DNA of 64,000 nucleotides from Buxus sempervirens. Lineage: Eukaryota; Streptophyta; Magnoliopsida; Buxales; Buxaceae. Below, one piece after another: positions 57,701 to 64,000 of the stretch. Made by a program: the position numbers and the translations under genes. The notes beneath the pieces are model-generated. The model had not been told where the DNA came from. It searched no databases and worked only from the letters and a program-made list of their open reading frames with translations. Position 1 is the first letter of the stretch, and each line of letters begins with the position of its first letter. The stretch lies in the NCBI GenBank assembly GCA_947561395.2, contig OX387187.1:28625829-28689828 (forward strand). The letters run 5' to 3'.

Positions 57701-58367
57701 GCATTGGATATTCGTCCTTGGGCGTTGCAGAATTCAGATTGCGGAAGTCAATACATACCCTAATTTGACCATTCTTTTTAATTACGGGTACAAAGTTTGA
57801 AAGCCACTCGGCATATCGTATCGGCCTAATAAACCCGGCTGATAAAAGCCGTTCTATTTCAACCTTCACTTTACATACCACGTCGCCACCCATCCTTCTT
57901 GAAGGTTGTCTGAATGGTTTAAATTCTGGCTTGATCGGGAGCCTGTGTTCTACCATTCTTCGGTCCAATCCTGGCATCTCTTGATAAGTCCAGGCGAAAC
58001 AGTCCGAATATTCGGTTAACAATAGTCTCATTTCTTGTCTGACCGAAGGTGGTAATAGCTTACTTATGAAAACAGGCTTCTGTTCCACCTCTGTCCCCAG
58101 GTTGATTTCTTCTAATGGATCTTGGGTATCTACCTTCAGGTCTTCTAATTTGGCTGGTGCTGCTTGTAGGTCGGCGAGAGTAATCTCATTCCGGTTTAGT
58201 ACCCTTTCATCCTCTTGTTCATTAATGAATTCGGCCGAGTTTATCATTATCTCGCCGTTTTCCAGCCATTCTTGTTCCTGCTGCAACTTCCCTATCTTTT
58301 CTTCCTGCATGTAAGCCGTCATCTTTCTTACGACGGCTTCTGCGACTTCTGATGGTTTAACCATCAT
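54792..58367 (-). CDS. pol: Tat-lineage pol: reverse transcriptase, RNase H, archaeal-type RNase H, integrase
   Basis: A 1191-residue frame without stops. In order: RT from about residue 140 with RVCIDFRNLNSATPKDEYPM and the catalytic YIDD at about 306; the gypsy RNase H around 430-560; a second, archaeal-type RNase H from about 598 (LEFDGSK, NNQAEFEA, VGDSQLV), the Tat hallmark; integrase from about 820 with HEGICGAHQAG, the HHCC finger (CQMFAAGCQECQKHG), a DDE core with DLIGKVYPP, ITTDSGTVF and ENGQAEATNKVLKN; and a C-terminal domain ending NGQFLKRYFPTLWE. No chromodomain. It overlaps the protease frame by 11 bases in a different frame, so translation needs a frameshift or reinitiation at the ATGATGG overlap. 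Confidence 0.95.
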   Translation of the reverse strand: MMVKPSEVAEAVVRKMTAYMQEEKIGKLQQEQEWLENGEIMINSAEFINEQEDERVLNRNEITLADLQAAPAKLEDLKVDTQDPLEEINLGTEVEQKPVFISKLLPPSVRQEMRLLLTEYSDCFAWTYQEMPGLDRRMVEHRLPIKPEFKPFRQPSRRMGGDVVCKVKVEIERLLSAGFIRPIRYAEWLSNFVPVIKKNGQIRVCIDFRNLNSATPKDEYPMPIADLLVDNASRHKFLSFMDGHSGYNQIFIAEEDVAKTAFRCPGALGTYCWVVMPFGLKNAGAIYQRAMNLIFHDMIGQILEVYIDDVVIKSQTEMGHLQHLKKVFERLRKYSLKMNPLKCAFGVSAGNFLGFLVHQRGIEVDKNKAKSVIEAKPPANKKQLQRLLGQVNFLRRFISNLAGKIRVLSPLLKIKNTEEFIWNEDHQAAFEGIKQYLATPPVLVPPSKERPLKLYIAASSDSVGVLLAQENDQGYEQAIYYLSRFLTPVEERYTNLEKLCLTLYYAATKLRHYLLSAKEIFVIAATDVVKYMLTRPTVSGRLGKWTLTLMEFDFKYVPQKAVKGQALADFLADHPSSVQEKELDIPVFHASFCYAEFQPWTLEFDGSKTEFASGIGVVITSPTGDKHEHAFQLEELSTNNQAEFEATIIGLEILWEMGARAVNIVGDSQLVLKQMEGIYNCNSESLVLLLRRARFLAQQFNRIEFEHRPRKENYQANELAQLASGLRLRDSVRTVTIQSLPNSEKRPFLVDSLACCNQTIRQDWRGEIWGYLKDPTIKTSRSTKRKAANYFILGDELYKKSIEDIPLRCVNPTEAMLIMAEVHEGICGAHQAGVKMRWLLRRHGYYWPSILKDCQMFAAGCQECQKHGPVQRVPAFELQTIVKPWPFRGWAMDLIGKVYPPSTGLHNFIIVATDYFTKWVEAKPLKKVEQSDVIEFIREQIIHRYGIPETITTDSGTVFVGQEVTEFAKTYGIRMIQSTPYYAQENGQAEATNKVLKNILRKMIEDKPRSWHKLLSEALWAYRMSYKTSIGTTPFALTFGHEAVIPAEITVKSLRVAIQNNFTPKDYTEAMLVELEDLGEMRRLALDRQRALKQRIARSYNRRVKHKSFAQGDLVWKTLLPIGKKDSLYGKWSPTWEGPLQVSKVLPGGAYHIQSLDGQEKKIINGQFLKRYFPTLWESREINNQPEENQE

Positions 58368-59586
58368 TTGGTAGTTCTTTGAGTTCGGCGACTGCGGCTA
58401 CTTCTGTAATCTGTAGTTGCGCCGTTTGTAGTATAGCCGAATTTGAAGTGATCGGCTGCCCATTCTTGTCATATCCACTGAATGAAATTGGTTTTACCCC
58501 TTCGTTATAAAGGGATGCATGTGCGGCATTGGAATCCACGGCAAATGGCCGCTGGTCGGCTTTTACTTCTTCGGTCTTGCCATCCTTCCAAAACAGCAAC
58601 GATTGGTGTAAAGAAGATGGTACACATTTGTTTGAATGGATCCAATCTCTTCCCAGCAATGCATTGTATCCGGCGGATGATTCAATTACGAAGAATGCCG
58701 TAAGAGACTGCCGTGTCCCAACCGTTAGTTCGATTGGGAGGATTCCTCTAGTTCCTGTAATACCTCCTGCAAAGTTAGTGACGGTGATCTCGGAAGAAAT
58801 TAAATCCGAATAAGACTTACCTAATTTCTTCAATGTGGATATTGGGATGAAATTTATTGCTGCTCCATTATCAATTAGAATTCTATTGATAGGGATCCCA
58901 TTCATGTGCGCCTTTATAAATAAAGGTTTCAGATGTTGAGTCATGGTTAAGGATGGTTCAACGAAACATACCTCTCCCACCAGACCGATTTTGTCACCAT
59001 CGGCCGGTTTCTGATCTTTTTTCTCTTCTTCGAGATGTTCTGGATCAATCACATACAAAGCTACTGGGTCTTCCTCCTCCTGGATCTCCTCTAAACGTGG
59101 TAACTCCATGCTGGCCCCAAAAGTCATAGGTAAAGTGAGGACCATATGACAGTCGAGTGGTATCGGGGGCATCCGACCGAAACAGATTTCGGCGATTGAT
59201 GCATCCGCACTCAATGGAGGTTGACTCAGCGACTCACTGATCTCGTCTTTGGGATTTTCGAGCGTCAATTCCTCTGTTATTTCCACCGTAGACGGAGTTG
59301 AGATTCTACTGTACTCTGTTAACATTTGTTCAACTAACAATTGTTCTCCCTCTCCTCCGGCGAAATTGTCTGTCAACTCTTCGTCCGAAACCAACCTTTC
59401 GGTCACTGCATTGGAATTGTGCTCGGGCGTGGTGTCTGGAGGGATTGGTGAATCAGGCGGGCTCTTTTTGAGCCTTTGTGGCTTCGGAAGGCGTCTTTTG
59501 GCAACAAACCTAGACGACCAATATGGCTCGGATGATCCAGTACTCTGTTCCTGGTATCGTCTCTTAGCTTGCTGTCGCTGCCAGCG
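58357..59586 (-). CDS. pro: Retropepsin-like protease region of the Tat element
   Basis: In frame with gag after a single TGA (59589-59587). The protease core is HMNGIPINRILIDNGAAINF, IPISTLKKLG, then LPIELTVGTRQSLTAFFVI and YNALLGRDWIHSN, the aspartic protease flap and hydrophobic-hydrophobic-G order. The active-site triplet is D-N-G rather than D-S/T-G; Tat proteases often vary here. It is released as part of a gag-pro or gag-pro-pol polyprotein. The N-terminal 180 residues are an acidic linker (EELTDNFAGGEGEQLL). Confidence 0.85.
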   Translation of the reverse strand, partial: RWQRQQAKRRYQEQSTGSSEPYWSSRFVAKRRLPKPQRLKKSPPDSPIPPDTTPEHNSNAVTERLVSDEELTDNFAGGEGEQLLVEQMLTEYSRISTPSTVEITEELTLENPKDEISESLSQPPLSADASIAEICFGRMPPIPLDCHMVLTLPMTFGASMELPRLEEIQEEEDPVALYVIDPEHLEEEKKDQKPADGDKIGLVGEVCFVEPSLTMTQHLKPLFIKAHMNGIPINRILIDNGAAINFIPISTLKKLGKSYSDLISSEITVTNFAGGITGTRGILPIELTVGTRQSLTAFFVIESSAGYNALLGRDWIHSNKCVPSSLHQSLLFWKDGKTEEVKADQRPFAVDSNAAHASLYNEGVKPISFSGYDKNGQPITSNSAILQTAQLQITEVAAVAELKELPNDG

Positions 59587-61944
59587 TCAATTCTGCGTTC
59601 TGGTCAGTTCTGCGATACTTGCCTGCGCATGAAAAGGAAATTTAGGATGAGTCAATCTTTTCCAGTGACCATCCTGGATAATAGGTGGTTTTACCATCCT
59701 GGGTTTGACCCCGTTTACCATCCTGTATTGCTCGTAAGTCATGTAGCCGCTGTCTCTAACGGAGCTATAGGTGGCTGCCGTCCTTGTCGGCGAGCCTACT
59801 TGTCTACCAGATGTGAAGTACAAGGGTCTCTTGCCCCCCTGAGTGTGGCGTGCATCTTCATGCTTGACTGATTTCCCTTTGTATTGGGAATACCGGTATT
59901 CTGCTATCACTTTTTGCTTGCAGTCTTGGCAAAGGAGGCCTAGTGACATCTCTATTTTCTCCGGAATCTTGCATGATGTATCTTTATCGACGGAAGACTC
60001 CTCTGAGGATTTAGCAACCGTTTCCAGTCGCTTTTTGGTTGCAGCTTGATTGGAAGACAATTCAGAAGGAACCAAAACCAATTTCTTTGTTGTTTTTTCA
60101 TTGAGTTCTGGTTTCCTGTCTTCTTCTATTCTGGGTTCGCGTCTGGGCTTATGCCACCATTCACCCCAGATTTCCCCTTTCCTCTCTTGATGCCATGACC
60201 GTCCTTGTGTAGGTGGATACCTCCAATGGTTCCTTGGTCGTAAATTCACCTGGTTTTGCACTGGTTGTGCTGTTTTCCCCCATTTCCCTGAGGAAGATCC
60301 ATCCAGGTCGATCTTAACTGCTGGAGTGCGTTTTGGCAATCCAATGGTAACCATATTTGCCGACACCTCTTTAGGGAATGGTTGTGTGTCGACCTGCATC
60401 TTTTCTTTGTCGGTTTCTGCAAACTTCAGGAGCCCTTTATCAATATTCTCCTGTATCACATTACGAAGCACAGTACATTCATTAGTTTCGTGAGTTTTTA
60501 CCCCGTGCCATTTACAAGCTTTACCCTTGGCTGCCACATTGGCTGGGATAAAAGGATGGTCTTTGGTTAATCTGAAGAATCCCTGTTTCAAGAGGTATTC
60601 AAATACTTCAGCCGTCTTATTTATGTCAAAGGAATAATTTCGGCTAAAAGTACTCGTCTCCTTTGTTGCCTCTGTATCCTTGGTTTTCCGGATAAGAATC
60701 GGGCAGGTGATTGATTGTTTTCCCACGACTTCTACAACTCCGTATTCAAAGTTCGGGTCTTTGTAATAAGACCCGTAAGATGAGACTTTCTTTTCGTTGT
60801 CTTCCTGTAATAGCCACTCGTATTTGGTGGCTCTGGCCGACAACTCAAATAAGTCTTCGAACTGTTCACCTTCGAATTTCTTTCGGAGTTCAAAGTGTAA
60901 TCCATTTAAAGCCAAATTTGCAAATTCCGATTCTGGTAAAAGAATTCGGCATTTGTTTTTCATATATTTAAAGCGAGCAATATATTTATCGGCCGATTCC
61001 CCTGGTTGTTGTCTTAACCGAGCAAGATCAACCATGGTTACTTCGGGCTCCGTACGATAAAATTGGGAGTGGAATTTTTCTTCCATCATTCCCCAATTTG
61101 TAACTGAATTGGCCGGTAAAGTAATATACCATGTAAAAGCCTGTCCGGTCAATGAGTTTCCAAATAGTCTAAGTCTAAGGAAATCATTACCGGATGCTTC
61201 TCCACATTGAACCGTAAATCGGCCAATGTGTTCAATGGTAGATTGTTGACCTTCTCCTGAAAACAAAGTGAATTCGGGAATTTTGTATCCCCTAGGGAAT
61301 TCAAATTGTTGGTCAATCCAGCCTGGGTAAGGTTTCCTATAAACTGGCCTAGTCATTCGTCGGTGATATTGATCTCCGATCATTTCTTGAATTACATTTT
61401 GAATGTAATTACGGTTTACGGCCATATTTCTTACCCCGATATCTTCTCTATGGTTCTCCTGTGCTTCCCTTTGTCCCATGGGTCGCACCTCGATCGGAGG
61501 CACATTGGGATGAACTGGGACACCAGGAGGTATTTCTCCCCTCAAAGCAGCGGTGTTGGCCTGTTCGTGTCGGCCGTTTACACCTAGGTTCATGATTGGT
61601 GGCTGCTCCGGGATATTTATCCTCTCGTGAGCATTTGACCCAGCAGCCGATGTTTCGGCTCGTTCGGTCATTATGACAGGTCTTGCCATTGTAGAGAAAC
61701 CTTCTTGTAAAACCGCTAGGATTCTACCATTATCAGAAGAAATTTTGTTAATACCCTGGCCAAAGCCTGCCATTTGTTGGCTGAGACCTTGTATGGCCTG
61801 AATAAGTCGCTCATTAAGGTCCGGCTGAGAACTCGAAGGTCCTTCTTCCGGGACCTCTGAAGCATAAAGAGGATTTACCTGAGATTCGGCAGGTTCCTCT
61901 GGCGCTGCATTTTCAGCATGCCGAGTACTTCTTCTTGCCGCCAT
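59587..61944 (-). CDS. gag: Gag of the Tat element
   Basis: 785 residues starting MAARRSTRHAENA; upstream in-frame codons reach back into the LTR and are not expected to be used. The capsid-like Retrotrans_gag domain includes FPRGYKIPEFTLFSGEGQ, NSLTGQAFTWYITLPANSV, LARLRQQPGESADKYIARFK and LNGLHFELRKKFEG. A zinc-knuckle-like motif CKWHGVKTHETNEC follows. The rest is basic and glutamine-rich. It ends at TGA 59589-59587 in the context CAG-AAT-TGA-CGC, after which the same frame continues into the protease. Confidence 0.93.
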   Translation of the reverse strand: MAARRSTRHAENAAPEEPAESQVNPLYASEVPEEGPSSSQPDLNERLIQAIQGLSQQMAGFGQGINKISSDNGRILAVLQEGFSTMARPVIMTERAETSAAGSNAHERINIPEQPPIMNLGVNGRHEQANTAALRGEIPPGVPVHPNVPPIEVRPMGQREAQENHREDIGVRNMAVNRNYIQNVIQEMIGDQYHRRMTRPVYRKPYPGWIDQQFEFPRGYKIPEFTLFSGEGQQSTIEHIGRFTVQCGEASGNDFLRLRLFGNSLTGQAFTWYITLPANSVTNWGMMEEKFHSQFYRTEPEVTMVDLARLRQQPGESADKYIARFKYMKNKCRILLPESEFANLALNGLHFELRKKFEGEQFEDLFELSARATKYEWLLQEDNEKKVSSYGSYYKDPNFEYGVVEVVGKQSITCPILIRKTKDTEATKETSTFSRNYSFDINKTAEVFEYLLKQGFFRLTKDHPFIPANVAAKGKACKWHGVKTHETNECTVLRNVIQENIDKGLLKFAETDKEKMQVDTQPFPKEVSANMVTIGLPKRTPAVKIDLDGSSSGKWGKTAQPVQNQVNLRPRNHWRYPPTQGRSWHQERKGEIWGEWWHKPRREPRIEEDRKPELNEKTTKKLVLVPSELSSNQAATKKRLETVAKSSEESSVDKDTSCKIPEKIEMSLGLLCQDCKQKVIAEYRYSQYKGKSVKHEDARHTQGGKRPLYFTSGRQVGSPTRTAATYSSVRDSGYMTYEQYRMVNGVKPRMVKPPIIQDGHWKRLTHPKFPFHAQASIAELTRTQN

Positions 61945-61959
61945 TAGTGCTCTTTCAAA

Positions 61960-61988
61960 GACTAATGGTCCCACCGGGCGTGCCAAAA
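61960..61988 (-). promoter_or_regulatory. Probable primer-binding site of the Tat element
   Basis: Just inside the 5' LTR on the minus strand, TCCCTTTTTGGCACGCCCGG leads into TGGGACC. The TGGCACGCCCGGTGGGAC part occupies the usual place and ends in the style of Tat elements. I could not assign the tRNA. Confidence 0.5.
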
Positions 61989-61993
61989 AGGGA

Positions 61994-63081
61994 TGTTGCT
62001 CCAAAAATGGGCCGGTGTGGACACGTGTCTGTGGTGGTGATGTGTCTCTACGCGGGCGTGCCAGTATCGTTTGATACAATGATTTTCGAGTCGATTCCTG
62101 ACCCCGGGCACCTGTTCCGAATCTGAACCGGGATCGGTTCAGTCGTACTGCAAGTCACCTGTAATAAAACGGGTCAGGCGATGGTATGAAGACTAGGGGT
62201 TCGGTCTTCGTTTCGGGTTCTTGTAAGTGTTTGAAAGCGAAAGCAACTAACGGCACACAAATCCTTTATTAATAAATCGGCCGAATAGCCGAAAGCGACA
62301 ACAGATAATCCTCAAAATGGAAACAACAAGTGCAAAAGAAAATCGACAGGGCTCGCAGGACCGGCCTGTCCTGGTCTTATAGCCGTAATCGGGTATAAGC
62401 GCAGGAGGAAGGGGGCGGCTGCTTACAAAGTCGGTTCAGGGGGTTCACCTTGGATTGCTGCTTACCCGAAAATACACAAGTCACCTGGCGTGAACAGAGC
62501 GAGTCTCGGGACCGGCTGCTCGGGATTCTGTAAAGACAGAACTGCGAGTCAGGGGCGGCCTCAACTTACTCTCCGGTGGCAGGATTCTGGTGTTAATCGG
62601 AGTAAAGAGGGGTCGAAGATGTCACTGCGACTGGAAGCAGTGAGAGAAGTCCTAGTTTATCCGTCTGTATTAGAGGGGATAAAGGATCACGGATGATCAA
62701 AATAATATAATAACCGGTTGCGGTTGTGTGGATTGTGTCCTCGAGCTCTTCGAATTGAGGCCTTTTATAGCCGCTCCTTGACGGTTGCTCAACTTCCTAC
62801 TCTCGCACGATCTTCATGGCGGTTGTTTATCTTCAGTTCTCTGTTTCAAAGTGATAACCGCCCGGCCATGATCTAATAATTCTATTCTTGAACGGCCGAT
62901 GGCACGATCTTCTGCTATTTATGGTTTTGTCTTATTGGCTTGCGTGGCTCGAACCGCATTCTTCTGTATGCGTGCTGACGCGGCCGGCTCAACCCTTCAA
63001 AGTCTACGGGCCGTGGCCTAACCAAGCCACCTAGGCACCACGTGTCCTTCTCTTATTCGTCGGTTATATAGGGTGTAAACA
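61994..63081 (-). repeat. 5' LTR of the Tat element
   Basis: 1088 bp, same borders as the left LTR. The minus-strand TATA box GCTATAAAAGG (complement of 62761-62769) would drive gag-pol; the transcript would start about 30 bases further. Confidence 0.95.
62761..62769 (-). promoter_or_regulatory. LTR TATA box (gag-pol promoter)
   Basis: TATAAAAGG on the minus strand in the 5' LTR; the same site in the 3' LTR is 47247-47255. Pol II promoter of the retrotransposon, inferred from sequence. Confidence 0.65.
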
Positions 63082-63604
63082 GTTTGATAATGTTGAAGCT
63101 AAGAGAGGCCAATATGAGGAGTTAACGAGTGAGGATGGTGTGACTGTGTCCGGAAATAATGTAAAGGAATCGAAGTATTTGGCTCTGAGTTCTTTTGCTG
63201 AATCTCGACTTCCCGACGAGGTGATTGAATGCTGCAAGAATTTTAGCAAACCATCGCCAATCCAGTCTCATGCTTGGCCTTTCCTTTTGGATGGGCGGGA
63301 TTTCATTGGAATTGCGGCGACTGGATTTGGTATACATTAGAATTTTGCATTAGAGACTGTGCTCTTTTTCAAAATTTCGTCTATTTGATGTTTTAGTTGA
63401 AGTGGTTGTGTTTCTTTGTTCGCTGCGTAATGTTTTATTCTATTTAGTCTGATGATGTGACGTGTTTTCTTGTGATCAGGTAAAACTTTGGCATTTGGGG
63501 TTCCGGCACTCATGCATATATTGCAAAAGGAACATATGAGAACGTCAAAGAAAAGGAATCCACTTTGCCTTGTACTTTCACCAACAAGAGAACTAGCTCA
63601 ACAA
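63082..63604 (+). pseudogene. RH5: DEAD-box RNA helicase RH5, continuation after the retrotransposon
   Basis: Resumes the exon cut at 46479: [19 protein letters not shown], then [20 protein letters not shown], the Q motif ([20 protein letters not shown]) and motif I, A-A-T-G-F-G-K-T, split by an intron (63330-63479). Exon 63480-63604 carries [15 protein letters not shown] and motif Ia [12 protein letters not shown] before a GTATGTG donor. The core residues of motif I are intact, and no other damage was seen, so the gene was probably functional before the insertion. DEAD motif and the second RecA domain lie beyond the window. Confidence 0.9.
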
Positions 63605-63644
63605 GTATGTGTACTTTTTTGTCCTAATTTAATGTGTTGGCATT

Positions 63645-64000
63645 AGTTTCACCAACAGTGACTTCATTTGGATTCCAGCATATCAGAATTCTTCCTTTGA
63701 GTGCATCAGAATAATTGTCCAAACAGCTCCATTTTGGACACAATCTATTGACTATATTCCTTTTATTCACCTGTCTGATCTTAGTTTCAAGAAGGCATAT
63801 CAAACTGAACTTATGGTCAGAGATCAGTTGCTGCACTGCTCTCTGCTTTGAGGGGTAATTTAGACCCCTAATATTCCAGCATGCTAAACTAATCATGAAG
63901 ATGAGGGTCTGAGTTCCCCTGGTGGTTCCCCACCTTTCTTGCTTTTTGATTTAGCATTGGCAGCCTTCATTTCGATTTCATCCACTAGCAATTGTTTCAA
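63645..64000 (-). mobile_element. LINE fragment in an RH5 intron, 5' part only in view
   Basis: On the minus strand the C-terminal end of ORF1 (LKQLLVDEIEMKAANAKSK, stop TGA) overlaps the ORF2 ATG at 63896. ORF2 begins with an endonuclease domain, WNIRGLNYPSKQRAVQQLI and ICLLETKIR, and breaks off near 63645 after CWNPNEVTVGE, about 40 bases from the RH5 exon. No poly(A) lies at that junction, so the 3' side is missing, unusual for a LINE. It continues beyond position 64000. Confidence 0.8.

Larger units (their letters stand above)
46480..63081 (-). mobile_element. Complete Ty3/gypsy retrotransposon, Tat lineage, with two antisense PMD genes
   Basis: 16,602 bp between perfect GTTTG duplications. 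Both LTRs are 1088 bp, start TG and end CA, and I see only one base difference between them (C at about 46694, G at the equivalent site near 62208). Order along the minus strand: 5' LTR, primer-binding site, gag, protease, reverse transcriptase, RNase H, a second archaeal-type RNase H, integrase, then about 7 kb of extra sequence with two plus-strand genes, purine tract, 3' LTR. The dual RNase H and the extra region between pol and the 3' LTR are the marks of the Tat group (relatives include Ogre, Retand, Grande). Inserted in the first coding exon of RH5. Coding regions are almost intact, so it may be or recently was active. Confidence 0.96.

Noticed and set aside
61945-62079. N-terminal extension of gag reading back into the 5' LTR
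   Set aside because: The extension crosses the primer-binding site and LTR; the first Met after them (61944) is the plausible start.

Overview
The window is nuclear DNA of a flowering plant, most likely a dicot. Host genes are broken into small exons by long AT-rich introns with GT/AG borders, and much of the sequence is transposable elements of plant-specific families: BED-type hAT, PIF/Harbinger with a Myb/SANT partner, CACTA, LINEs, a Cassandra TRIM carrying 5S rRNA sequence, and a Tat-type Ty3/gypsy element. There is no sign of prokaryotic or organellar origin.

Layout. (1) 1.2-16 kb, minus strand: the gene for the small catalytic subunit of DNA primase. Twelve coding exons can be placed; the last coding part lies beyond position 1. 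Two E2F-type sites at 15.9 kb fit an S-phase promoter. Its 5' leader intron holds an older hAT-like element (10036-15629) into which a 3.6-kb, apparently intact hAT element (11564-15131) has inserted. (2) 17.96-24.15 kb: a PIF/Harbinger element with transposase and Myb/SANT genes, both killed by stop codons at tryptophan positions, and carrying a nested Cassandra TRIM with 5S rRNA-like LTRs. (3) 25-26.9 kb: a CACTA transposase remnant split by a 5'-truncated LINE with a perfect 13-bp target duplication. (4) 27-46 kb: mostly repeat-rich or intron-like DNA with a few degenerate or unrecognised coding pieces: a TIR element carrying a nodulin-like/NFD4 gene fragment, a 38-bp poly(G) tract next to a hairpin, three exons of a long-chain acyl-CoA synthetase, a dsRNA-binding-domain pseudogene, and the likely 5' end of an unrecognised minus-strand gene. 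(5) 46.06-63.6 kb: the DEAD-box RNA helicase gene RH5, whose first coding exon is split by a complete 16.6-kb Tat-lineage gypsy retrotransposon (46480-63081, TSD GTTTG). (6) From about 63.65 kb: the 5' part of a LINE on the minus strand, in an RH5 intron and running out of the window.

The most notable object is the 16.6-kb retrotransposon. Its gag, protease and pol (RT, RNase H, second RNase H, integrase) are on the minus strand. Between pol and the 3' LTR, on the opposite strand, lie two intact intron-containing genes for plant mobile domain (PMD) proteins with different coiled-coil tails. In the two 1088-bp LTRs I see only one base difference, so the insertion is recent. It interrupts RH5 within a codon, so this copy of RH5 cannot encode the normal helicase unless the element is removed or spliced out.

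Limits: exon borders were placed by eye from splice signals and family similarity. LTR identity, target duplications and TIRs were compared by eye. No database search was possible.
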